21,351 bases of DNA. Origin: Lentisphaeria bacterium. Its GTDB lineage: Bacteria > Verrucomicrobiota > Lentisphaeria > Victivallales > Victivallaceae. The stretch's first letter is position 1. Every line of letters begins with the position of its first letter. A program made the translations under genes and the position numbers. Shown here in pieces: positions 15,165 to 21,351 of this stretch. The notes beneath the pieces are model-generated. The model ran no database searches. It had not been told where the DNA came from and saw only the letters and a list, made by a program, of their open reading frames with translations. The DNA is taken from contig JABLYX010000074.1 in NCBI GenBank assembly GCA_018265615.1, positions 1 through 21,351 on the forward strand, in the 5' to 3' direction.

Positions 15165-16081
15165 CCGAGGACCGCTTCGATGTAGCCGAAGATGTTGTGC
15201 CCTTCGTAGAGCAGCGGAACCGGGGTCGAGCGGGTATAGCCCGCCGCGCTCCGGTTGGTTCGGACCATCATGAAGGAGAAGGCGTCGCCCGGCTCCGGCG
15301 CGCGCCGGAACATCGGCCCGTACAGCTCGCCGAGCGGGATGGCCAGCTCCACGCGGAAGCCGGACCCGGTCCGCTGTGCGGCCGCCGCGGCTCCCGTCTG
15401 AAGGTCGTCAACCAGCCTGATCCAGCTTCCGCGCGGATCGTTCATATGCGCGAGCGCCCAGAGCAGCCCCTCGGGATTCACGAGGAATTCATAGTAGAGC
15501 CGTGATCCGCCGTGCGGACGCAGGAAGAGCTCGAACGCATCCCCGAGGTAGAGGTATTCGCCCGCTTCCCCGAATTTCGCGCGGCGGCAGATGATGTCGG
15601 CGTCGCGGAATTCGGCGGCCGCGTAGAGCGCGCCGCCATGCCATCCGGCCAGCCAGCGTGTCGGTTCGCCCGTCGTTTTCCGTGTGCCGTCGAGCGGATA
15701 TTCGCCGTCGAACCGGAACGCTCCGCGCCACTCCGGTTCTTCCGGGGCGCCGTCGATGCGGGGAGGGCGCTCGAGATGCGGAATCGTGATTCTGCGGCGC
15801 GGCTCTCTCCAGGCGAGGCCCCGGGCGATGTCGTCATGGATGCGGGCATAGAGCCCGACGATGCGGGCTTTGCGTTCAGGGGAGGCGGTTCCGCCGAGCA
15901 GGGCGGCGGAGCCCTCTTCCATCCAGCCGCGCCGGTTCGCGGCGAACTCGGCGGGAGTGCCCGCCGCGCGCTCCCGGATGCCGGGATCCCGGGCGAGCTG
16001 CCGCGCTTTTTCCTCCTCCTCCGGCGTGAAACCGGCGAGCAGGAACAGCAGCACAGGCAGCAGGAGCGGAGCGCATCTCAC
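14942..16081 (-). CDS. Secreted CBM9-like carbohydrate-binding protein with an antisense-overlapping tail
   Basis: The 379-residue protein has a signal peptide at 1-17 (VRCAPLLLPVLLFLLAG), a charged helical segment (20-93) and a CBM9/DOMON-like beta sandwich at about 96-303. Recognisable parts are PRIDGAPEEPEW, LYAAAEFRDADI, GDAFELFL (180-187), VELAIPLGEL and a final NIFGYIE (296-302), where such domains normally end. Residues 307-379 are a Ser/Thr/Arg/Pro-rich tail lying entirely antisense to the alpha-galactosidase gene. I chose the GTG at 16081, overlapping the previous stop (GTGA) and eight bases after GGAG, because only this frame carries the signal peptide; an ATG at 16076 is in the wrong frame. 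CBM9 domains bind sugar chain ends, so it should work with the protein upstream at the cell surface. Confidence 0.8.
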   Translation of the reverse strand: MRCAPLLLPVLLFLLAGFTPEEEEKARQLARDPGIRERAAGTPAEFAANRRGWMEEGSAALLGGTASPERKARIVGLYARIHDDIARGLAWREPRRRITIPHLERPPRIDGAPEEPEWRGAFRFDGEYPLDGTRKTTGEPTRWLAGWHGGALYAAAEFRDADIICRRAKFGEAGEYLYLGDAFELFLRPHGGSRLYYEFLVNPEGLLWALAHMNDPRGSWIRLVDDLQTGAAAAAQRTGSGFRVELAIPLGELYGPMFRRAPEPGDAFSFMMVRTNRSAAGYTRSTPVPLLYEGHNIFGYIEAVLGQKRSTSNPERGTRTRTSPAPGAPHATASPVTSNASAPSGRAARSRTSSSAPEALTTKQLRPDTPPIRTAMPGL

Positions 16082-19020
16082 GGCAGGAGCTCCAGCTCCC
16101 ACACCCGCCTGACCGGTTCGGCGTGCGCCGGGAGCTTCACGACGGCGGTTCCGCCGTCGAACCGGAACTCGACGGGCTTTCCTCCGCAGCGGATCGCGGA
16201 GGGGGCCGCGGAGAGCGGAAAAGCCGCCTCCGTCCCCGGTGCGCCGTAGAGCCACACTTTTTCCTTTTCCGCCACGAATGAGGCGGGATGCTTTTCGCCG
16301 CCGCAGGCGAGCAGCTCTCCGGCCGTGACGCCGCCGCCGGATGCGAGGAAGCCCCCCGGCGCGACCGTATATCGCCCCTCCTGCAGCGGAGCGCCGCCGA
16401 GGTTCGCGACGACTGCGACCGGGCCGTAGACCGCCCGGATGACGCCGGTTTCTCCATCCTTGCCCCACTCGTGGCGGAACGCCGATACGCCGCCGCCCGC
16501 ATAGCGGGCGCAGACCGATTTCTGGAGCCGGTCGAGCCAGAACAGCCATTGCCGTTCGGCCGGATCGCGCGGGTTGGCGCGGCTCGTCATGCCGTATCCG
16601 AGTGCGAGCGTCCAGCTGACCCGCTCCGGCGTATCCACATCTGCCGCAAGGTCGTGATGCCCGAGGAACGCTTTCTCGTGCGCGAGCGCCTGGATCATCG
16701 GGAAGAGGTTCCAGGTGTGCCGGGGCCAGTGATCGCGGAAGTCGCCCATCCACTCCATGAAGCGGCAGAGGCCGCCGGAGAAACCGCAGAACATGAATTC
16801 GCCGTCGATGAGCCCCCACCAGCCCTCTTCGGTCGCGAGCGGAATTTTTTCCGAGTCGGAGCGCATCTGCGACAGAAACCCCTCGACGACCGCGTGCGGA
16901 GCCGGGGAGGCCGGGTTCCGGTCCCAGGTGCGGCTGACGCTCTTCGCCGTGACCGATACGCCGCCGCGCACGCCGGTCTGGTCCTGAAAGAGGATGTCCG
17001 CCGGCAGCTCCCGGGTGAACTGGCGGACGAGCTTTTCGTTCGCGGCCCGGACCGCCGGGTGCCACATGCAGATGCTCCAGCCGTCGTTGTTCGCGTACTG
17101 TTCATGGAACGGCCTGCCGCCGAGCCCGCGCTGCAGCGGCGCTTCCCCGGCGGCGAGGAAGGCCGGGCCGCGCGGATGGTCGCACCACCAGGTGTTGTTC
17201 GTATACGGCATGAAGAGCATGCCGCGTTCGCTGATTTCGGCGATGAGTGAACGGAAGCCCTCCATCGTGCCCCACCAGCGGTTCGGCGGCAGGTGGTCCG
17301 GGTACTCCTTGTCGAAGCCGCCCTTCAGGTACGACGAGATGTGGATGATAACCGGGCTCGGAAGCAGCGGCAGCGTTTCGCGGATGCCGCGCTCGTTCGA
17401 GAAGCGCTTCGGGTGGAACAGCACGGAATTCCGGGTCTTTTCGATGAGTTCCGGCGCGGCTTTTTCACTGAGTTTCCGCGAAATCCGGTTGTCGGCGGCG
17501 AAGCATTGCAGCGATTCGAGCGCGCCGGTGTGGAAACGCAGCCGGGAAACAGGCGTCCGGAACGGTTTGCCCGGTTCTGCGTAAACGGCGAACGAACGGT
17601 CGAGGAAACCGCCCTGCGGTTCGCCGCCGAGCTCGAAGAAGGAGGGCAGGAAGACGGCGTCCGGGTCGCCGGATGCCGCAAACGGCTTCCATGTGATCGG
17701 CTGGACCGCGTACAGCGCCGCCTCCTTCCCCGCGAGTCCGAGATGGAAGAAGTCCGCGAGCGAGCCGGGCGAGCTCTGGAGCCCGCTGGTCAGGTATGCG
17801 GCGGGCGAGAGCTCATAGTAGAAGCTGTAGCCGCCGGTTTCGAACCAGCAGCCGCCGGAGCGCACGTATCTCTTCAGCAGCGCCATGGTTTCCGGCATGG
17901 TCTTTCCGGACACGGCGATGCCGTGTTCGCTGTACGGGTTCACGATGGCGGCGGTCTCCGGCGAAAGGAGCGCCTTTTTCAGCGTTCCGGGCCCGGTGAT
18001 CAGCTCGATTTCGGGAACGGCTTTCCGCAGCTCTTTTTTCCATTCGGAGATGGCGGGACGCGCGATGGCTTCACCGTTCAGCGAGAGCAGCGCGACCTTG
18101 GTGCGCTTTCCATCGAACCGCTTTTCCCGGAACAGCTTCCGGATCATGGCGGCGGTCAGCTCCATGATGGTCCGGTTTCCCGCGGAATCCGGCCGGAACA
18201 CGCCCCACCGGATAAACGCGCCCGTTCCGCCGAACCGCGATCCGCCTGCAACGACGTTGTCACCGTCGGTGAGCAGCGCGATTTCAGCCTGCCCTTCGGC
18301 AAACGGCCGGGTAGGGGAGAGGCGCAGCGTGCGAAGTTTCGCGATCTCTCCCGGTTCGAGATACTCCGGGGCGTCGGCGCCGGCCGTCATGGCGCGCGGC
18401 CGATGCTTGTCCCCGAGGTTCCGGAAGGGGCCTCCGAACAGGAGTTCCGCGTTGCGGGAGTGATGGACCTTCGACTGCCGGTAATATGCCTCTTCCCCCG
18501 ACCGGGCGCCCGGCGCGAAGAAGCCGGAACGCAGCGTGGTTCCGGGGTTGGTCGATTTCCGGATGTGGCAGGTGACGCCGTCGACCGCCTCCGGGGGAAA
18601 GTTCAGCCGTCCGGGTGCGCCGAATTCGATGACCGGCTGCCGCTTCGGCGTGAATTCCCCCTGGAAATCCACGCAGGCGCCGGACGGTGTTACCGTGACG
18701 CTGACGGCGATGCGTTCGTCGTCCCAGTTGAAGGTGATGCGTTCCCCGTCGCGCTTCAGGACTGCTTTGCCGGCCTGCGCCGCCGTCAGCGTCGAGCCGT
18801 CGAGGAATTTCGCTTTCCACAGTCCATCCCGCAATCCGGAGAGGGGAAAAGGCGCGCCGTCGATCCGGGCGGCCAGGAGGGCGCCGTCCGTCCGCCGCAG
18901 TTCGAGGCTGCAGCGGTCGCCGGAGAGGAGCAGTTTCTCTGCGGTTGTCCGGATTTCGACGGCGGAGAGCGGATTGGCCGCAAGCAGCAGGACCAGTACG
19001 GAGAGAATGATCGGTTTCAT
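16078..19020 (-). CDS. Large secreted glycoside-hydrolase-like protein (DUF6259-like)
   Basis: The 980-residue protein has a signal peptide (1-20, ending PLSA), an N-terminal beta domain (21-280), a Rossmann/amidotransferase-like domain (about 300-410, with RYVRSGGCWFETGG) and a TIM-barrel-like region (about 550-830). A C-terminal beta sandwich ends the protein. The barrel shows MPYTNNTWWCDHP (604-616), ILFQDQTG with D680 and ATEEGWWG with E731/E732, a spacing compatible with a retaining nucleophile and acid/base pair as in GH101-like enzymes. It recalls DUF6259 proteins common in Lentisphaerota and Planctomycetota, but this is from memory and activity is unproven. The start at 19020 follows AGGAAG and opens the signal peptide; the longer frame back to 19185 would overlap the pseudopilin gene. 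It lies 19 bases behind that gene and is coupled to the CBM9-like gene. Confidence 0.82.
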   Translation of the reverse strand: MKPIILSVLVLLLAANPLSAVEIRTTAEKLLLSGDRCSLELRRTDGALLAARIDGAPFPLSGLRDGLWKAKFLDGSTLTAAQAGKAVLKRDGERITFNWDDERIAVSVTVTPSGACVDFQGEFTPKRQPVIEFGAPGRLNFPPEAVDGVTCHIRKSTNPGTTLRSGFFAPGARSGEEAYYRQSKVHHSRNAELLFGGPFRNLGDKHRPRAMTAGADAPEYLEPGEIAKLRTLRLSPTRPFAEGQAEIALLTDGDNVVAGGSRFGGTGAFIRWGVFRPDSAGNRTIMELTAAMIRKLFREKRFDGKRTKVALLSLNGEAIARPAISEWKKELRKAVPEIELITGPGTLKKALLSPETAAIVNPYSEHGIAVSGKTMPETMALLKRYVRSGGCWFETGGYSFYYELSPAAYLTSGLQSSPGSLADFFHLGLAGKEAALYAVQPITWKPFAASGDPDAVFLPSFFELGGEPQGGFLDRSFAVYAEPGKPFRTPVSRLRFHTGALESLQCFAADNRISRKLSEKAAPELIEKTRNSVLFHPKRFSNERGIRETLPLLPSPVIIHISSYLKGGFDKEYPDHLPPNRWWGTMEGFRSLIAEISERGMLFMPYTNNTWWCDHPRGPAFLAAGEAPLQRGLGGRPFHEQYANNDGWSICMWHPAVRAANEKLVRQFTRELPADILFQDQTGVRGGVSVTAKSVSRTWDRNPASPAPHAVVEGFLSQMRSDSEKIPLATEEGWWGLIDGEFMFCGFSGGLCRFMEWMGDFRDHWPRHTWNLFPMIQALAHEKAFLGHHDLAADVDTPERVSWTLALGYGMTSRANPRDPAERQWLFWLDRLQKSVCARYAGGGVSAFRHEWGKDGETGVIRAVYGPVAVVANLGGAPLQEGRYTVAPGGFLASGGGVTAGELLACGGEKHPASFVAEKEKVWLYGAPGTEAAFPLSAAPSAIRCGGKPVEFRFDGGTAVVKLPAHAEPVRRVWELELLP

Positions 19021-19039
19021 GGGTTCTTCCTGTCGTTCC

Positions 19040-19774
19040 TTACTGATTGATGAATGTGCCGTCCGGACGATAGTAGCGCGTGATCTCCATCGGTGAAGCC
19101 TTGAGCGTGTTCTCATCGATCGACCCGGCGTGGCCGTCGCCGAAGCCGATGTTGGCCCGGGAGCTGTGGCGCAGGTCGATGGCATGGGTCTCCGAGCCGC
19201 TCTTTCTGCGCCGCCACTGGTAGGAGCCTTTGTAGGTTCCGTTGCCGGTGCATGCCAGCAGGTACAGCGCAGAGGGGGAGCTCATGCGGACGAACTGGTA
19301 GAAGTAGGAGTTCCCGGTTTTCACGATGAAGTTTCCGAGCTTCAGGCTCGCGAGTTCGTTGTTGATCGCGGCCTGTGAACCGCCGTCGTTGTTTGCGCGG
19401 AACATTCCGTAGGTGTACCACTGGCTCATGTTGTCGCAGTCGGGGCAGCGCATGACCGGAGCCTCGAGGTAGCGCCGGTTCATGCCGTTGTTGCTGCCGT
19501 CGCTGAACGAGCCGCCGCGGCCGGAGCCGTCGCTGTCGGCCAGAATGGTCCCCCAGGGACGGTAGCCGCCGTCGACGTCGTAGAACGGAAAGAAATCCCT
19601 GAAATCCATCGAATAGAGCTGGAGCCCCTGCAGGCACTGCTTCTGGTTGTTCAGGCAGGTCGTGGCGCGCGCCCGGGCTCGCGCCTGATTCAGGGCCGGC
19701 AGCAGCATGGCGGCGAGAATCGCGATGATCGCAATTACGACCAGGAGTTCGATCAGTGTGAAATACTTTCTCAT
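19040..19774 (-). CDS. Type IV prepilin/pseudopilin-like protein with H-X9-DG motif
   Basis: The 244-residue protein starts with a prepilin N-terminus, MRKY then FTLIELLVVIAIIAILAAML, an amphipathic helix for membrane insertion and filament assembly after prepilin-peptidase cleavage and methylation. The residue before the cleavage site is Tyr, not the usual Gly. The globular part has two Cys pairs (C40/C47, C110/C113) and ends in H203-x9-D213-G214 (HSSRANIGFGDG), the H-X9-DG motif of the DUF1559 group that is vastly expanded in Planctomycetota and Lentisphaerota. GGGAG six bases upstream supports the start. It sits between the LacI-type regulator (39-base gap) and the secreted glycosidase-like gene (19-base gap). 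Such proteins may form pseudopili or anchor surface enzymes; this is not established. Confidence 0.9.
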   Translation of the reverse strand: MRKYFTLIELLVVIAIIAILAAMLLPALNQARARARATTCLNNQKQCLQGLQLYSMDFRDFFPFYDVDGGYRPWGTILADSDGSGRGGSFSDGSNNGMNRRYLEAPVMRCPDCDNMSQWYTYGMFRANNDGGSQAAINNELASLKLGNFIVKTGNSYFYQFVRMSSPSALYLLACTGNGTYKGSYQWRRRKSGSETHAIDLRHSSRANIGFGDGHAGSIDENTLKASPMEITRYYRPDGTFINQ

Positions 19775-19813
19775 TTTTTTCTCCCTGTGGTTATTGGGTG
19801 AGCCGGAATGTTT

Positions 19814-20818
19814 TCATGATTCGGCAAGTTTCGGGGATTGCAGCAGGATCGTAGAGGGCAGTTCCGGCCTCTCGATGCGGCGGCAGAGCGCATCCAGTGC
19901 AAATTCGGTCATCATCGGCAGATTCAGGTCGATCATGGCGGGGCGCGGATTGAACGGATGGAGCAGCGGCGACCTGTCGCAGACGATGAGGTTTTCCGGT
20001 GCATACCGCTTCAGCAGCCCGAGGCTTTCGAGCGCGCAGCAGAGCTTGAGGCCGCAGCAGGCGTTGAATGCAAAGAATCCGATGCGCCCGCCGCCGGAGC
20101 CGAGGCACTCCCGCAGCATCGGCAGGAACTCCGTCTCTTTTTCATCGAAGACGAGCGGAACGATTTCGATGTTCCGCTCGCGCATCGCATCGAAGAACCC
20201 CGTGATGCGGGGATGGTTCGGGAAGAGGATCATCTCCCGGCACCAGACGAGGACGGCGCGGTCGATCGGCCTGCGGCAGAGATATTGGGCGGCAAGCTCC
20301 ACGACCTGAAGGTCGTTGGCGGTGACGCGGTCCGTGTGCGGGCCGAGCGAATTCCAGCCGAAGATCTGCGCGGCGGGCATTCCCGCAGGCAGGATAAGCC
20401 GGTGTCTGACATAGTCGTTGTAGAAGATGACGCCGCGGAAGTTGGCCAGCGCGGCCGGATTGTCCAGGACGCTGCGGCTGTTCACATATTTGTAGTCGAT
20501 CCGGCGCTCGTTCAGGAGCGGAAGCAGGACGGGGACGATTCCGTCCCGGACCGGGTCCGTTTCGGAGGAGTCTGAGAAGAGCACGGCGACCGGGCCGATC
20601 TGCCCGAAACGGGATTGCTCAGGCGTTTTGCGCCTGTAGGCCCGCGGCGTGAAGCCGTTCTCACGGGCGATGCGGCAGATCCGGTCGCGCATCTGGTTGG
20701 AGAGGCGCGGAGAATTGTGCAGCGCCATTGAAACGGTAGCGGGCGTCACGCCGACTTCGCGGGCGAGATCGCGGAGATTCCGGAGCTTGCCGGGGCTTTT
20801 GACGGGGGGCTCTGCCAT
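19814..20818 (-). CDS. LacI/GalR-family transcriptional regulator
   Basis: The 334-residue protein has a LacI-type helix-turn-helix at about 14-36 (NLRDLAREVGVTPATVSMALHN), a hinge helix (RDRICRIARENGFTPRAYRRK) and a periplasmic-binding-like effector domain from residue 75 (GPVAVLFSD). It should bind operators as a dimer and respond to a sugar or sugar phosphate. GGAGGAA six bases upstream fixes the start at 20818. It heads the operon with the pseudopilin, glycosidase-like and CBM9-like genes, so it probably controls them and itself. Its leader is about 315 nt and carries a 21-bp inverted repeat whose 16-bp core is an imperfect palindrome, a candidate for its own operator. The core lacks the central CG step of classical LacI/GalR operators. 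Confidence 0.92.
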   Translation of the reverse strand: MAEPPVKSPGKLRNLRDLAREVGVTPATVSMALHNSPRLSNQMRDRICRIARENGFTPRAYRRKTPEQSRFGQIGPVAVLFSDSSETDPVRDGIVPVLLPLLNERRIDYKYVNSRSVLDNPAALANFRGVIFYNDYVRHRLILPAGMPAAQIFGWNSLGPHTDRVTANDLQVVELAAQYLCRRPIDRAVLVWCREMILFPNHPRITGFFDAMRERNIEIVPLVFDEKETEFLPMLRECLGSGGGRIGFFAFNACCGLKLCCALESLGLLKRYAPENLIVCDRSPLLHPFNPRPAMIDLNLPMMTEFALDALCRRIERPELPSTILLQSPKLAES

Positions 20819-20840
20819 CTCAGTTCCTCCGGCCGGGACT

Positions 20841-20861
20841 CATAATGATGAGTATGTGAAG
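20841..20861 (+). repeat. Left copy of a 21-bp inverted repeat
   Basis: This copy begins CATAATGATGAGTATG and continues TGAAG. It is perfectly complementary to 21086-21106, 224 bases away. The 16-base core is an imperfect palindrome (6 of 8 pairs). It ends ten bases from the ribosome binding site of the LacI-type gene. Confidence 0.85.
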
Positions 20862-21060
20862 CAGCGGCAAACAGCGCCGCGAATGGGAAGGGAACAACCC
20901 GCGGGCCCGCGCCCGTCACATGAGTGTGAGGAATGGGGGGGCGGGGGAAATGTATTTTCTCCGCGAATCCCACGACATTTCAACAGGAGCAACGCAGAAA
21001 AAAGCGATAAGGCGAATTAGCCGCCGGAGGCCGGAAACCTTATTCAACCGAAAGGAATTG

Positions 21061-21071
21061 CATTATGATGA
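21061..21071 (+). repeat. Partial third copy of the repeat core
   Basis: CATTATGATGA matches the first 11 bases of the left repeat copy with one change (CATAATGATGA). It lies 15 bases from the right copy and could be a half-site or auxiliary operator, though an 11-base match in AT-rich DNA may be chance. Confidence 0.4.
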
Positions 21072-21085
21072 ACCATCGGCGTAAA

Positions 21086-21106
21086 CTTCACATACTCATC
21101 ATTATG
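21086..21106 (-). repeat. Right copy of a 21-bp inverted repeat
   Basis: On the minus strand it reads the same as the left copy. It lies just downstream of the predicted transcription start of the LacI-type gene (about 21134), where a bound repressor could block elongation. The transcript would contain both arms. Confidence 0.85.
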
Positions 21107-21140
21107 CGACGAGGATGAACATTCTGCTTTCTCTCCGTTA

Positions 21141-21169
21141 ATTATACAAAACTTTTCCTCAAATGTCAA
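21141..21169 (-). promoter_or_regulatory. Consensus sigma70 promoter of the regulator operon
   Basis: On the minus strand TTGACA (21164-21169) and TATAAT (21141-21146) are separated by exactly 17 bases, a perfect match to the sigma70 consensus and the best in the window. Transcription from about 21134 gives a leader of about 315 nt before the LacI-type start. A promoter this strong suggests it is held down by a repressor or by leader control. Confidence 0.7.
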
Positions 21170-21225
21170 GAGGCGAAGAATCGGAAATATAAACATTTAT
21201 CAATAAAAATATTAAATAATGTTAA

Positions 21226-21250
21226 GCACGGCAGCTCCGCCGGGCCGTGC
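21226..21250 (-). terminator. Hairpin followed by a T-rich strip
   Basis: GCACGGC (21226-21232) and GCCGTGC (21244-21250) form a perfect 7-bp stem with an 11-base loop. On the minus strand it is followed by an interrupted T-rich stretch (21200-21225). It could terminate a leftward gene ending near or beyond the right edge. Confidence 0.4.
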
Positions 21251-21312
21251 AGATGTCCGGATTGGTTCCCGCGCCTCTCTCCCTTCGGCGTTTGCCTGAT
21301 ACGCTTTCCATC

Positions 21313-21351
21313 ATGAAAAATCACAAATGCTGCATTTCCGCTTCATTCGCG
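21313..21351 (+). CDS. Possible truncated gene start at the right edge
   Basis: An ATG at 21313 opens a frame that stays open to the edge and gives MKNHKCCISASFA. The basic, Cys-containing head is compatible with a prepilin leader or a signal peptide, but the hydrophobic part lies outside the window and no ribosome binding site or promoter is visible. It may be chance. Confidence 0.2.
   Translation, partial: MKNHKCCISASFA

Larger units (their letters stand above)
20819..21351. other. Long regulatory region upstream of the LacI-type gene
   Basis: This 533-base region has no convincing complete gene. It contains a 21-bp inverted repeat, a consensus promoter, a 12-bp palindrome CGCGGGCCCGCG (20900-20911), TCACA-tgag-TGTGA (20916-20929) and a weak GGCG/CGCC stem followed on the minus strand by six T (20998-21025), possibly an attenuator. 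It also holds an AT-rich block (21181-21225) and a hairpin at 21226-21250. Two tiny frames, a 17-codon one at 21064-21117 (+) and a 6-codon one at 21102-21122 (-), both touch the right repeat copy. A possible gene start lies at the far right edge. Confidence 0.6.

Noticed and set aside
16082..17065. Upstream extension of the CBM9-like frame inside the large glycosidase-like gene
   Set aside because: The extension is Arg/Gly/Ala-rich shadow sequence of the 980-residue gene. The signal peptide begins exactly at the GTG at 16081, which overlaps the preceding stop.
20916..20929. TCACA-tgag-TGTGA as a CRP-type site
   Set aside because: The half-sites are in reversed order relative to TGTGA-N6-TCACA and have a 4-base spacer, so it does not fit the CRP consensus.
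21064..21117. 17-codon plus-strand frame (MMNHRRKLHILIIMRRG) with AAAGGA upstream, as a leader peptide or pilin remnant
   Set aside because: It runs against the operon it would control, lacks a visible plus-strand promoter and half of it is simply the right repeat copy read through.
1..21351. tRNA, rRNA, CRISPR arrays, insertion sequences and phage genes
   Set aside because: No tRNA-like cloverleaf, no regularly spaced repeats and no transposase, integrase or phage protein could be recognised on either strand.

Overview
The window looks like chromosome from a Lentisphaerota bacterium, most likely Victivallales (Victivallis-like). This is an inference from four things: GC-rich genes with AT-rich intergenic strips; a pseudopilin-type protein with an FTLIELLVVIAIIAILA head and a C-terminal H-X9-DG motif; an exosortase locus; and a LacI-regulator/pseudopilin/glycosidase operon. 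I cannot confirm taxonomy without a search. Most transcription units have a readable sigma70-type promoter (TTGnnn, 16-19 bp, TAtnnT), which helps to choose starts.

Left part (1-3290). The first bases of a truncated minus-strand gene have a long leader. Next come two minus-strand genes with separate promoters: a xylose-isomerase-like TIM-barrel protein and a NagD-type HAD phosphatase. A plus-strand family IV esterase follows, closed by a strong bidirectional terminator.

Centre-left (3291-8080) is the most distinctive region. A membrane-anchored TPR protein diverges from an exosortase with an intact Cys/Arg/His triad. The exosortase overlaps by ATGA a membrane protein with a C-terminal EpsI-like domain, whose N-terminal half looks like a decayed exosortase. 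The next gene, from its own promoter, encodes a small secreted protein ending in a Gly/Ser linker, a PLPG motif, a short hydrophobic segment and an Arg-rich tail. This looks like a compact, dedicated protein-sorting system with its own substrate.

Middle (8081-13332) is ordinary metabolism: O-acetylhomoserine sulfhydrylase (MetY-like) and an RNase II-family exoribonuclease on the minus strand. Divergent from the latter is a plus-strand operon of a FlaR-like P-loop protein, a GNAT acetyltransferase, an ArsC/Spx-family protein and a zinc-ribbon/TM/coiled-coil protein.

Right part (13343-21351) is a carbohydrate locus. A cytoplasmic GH36-like alpha-galactosidase runs rightward. It collides with a four-gene leftward operon: LacI-type regulator, H-X9-DG pseudopilin, a 980-residue secreted glycosidase-like protein and a secreted CBM9-like protein. 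The two units overlap tail to tail by 223 bp. The regulator has a consensus promoter and a leader of about 315 nt, bracketed by a perfect 21-bp inverted repeat that may be an operator pair, an RNA stem or the ends of a small mobile element. No tRNA, rRNA, CRISPR array or recognisable transposase is present.
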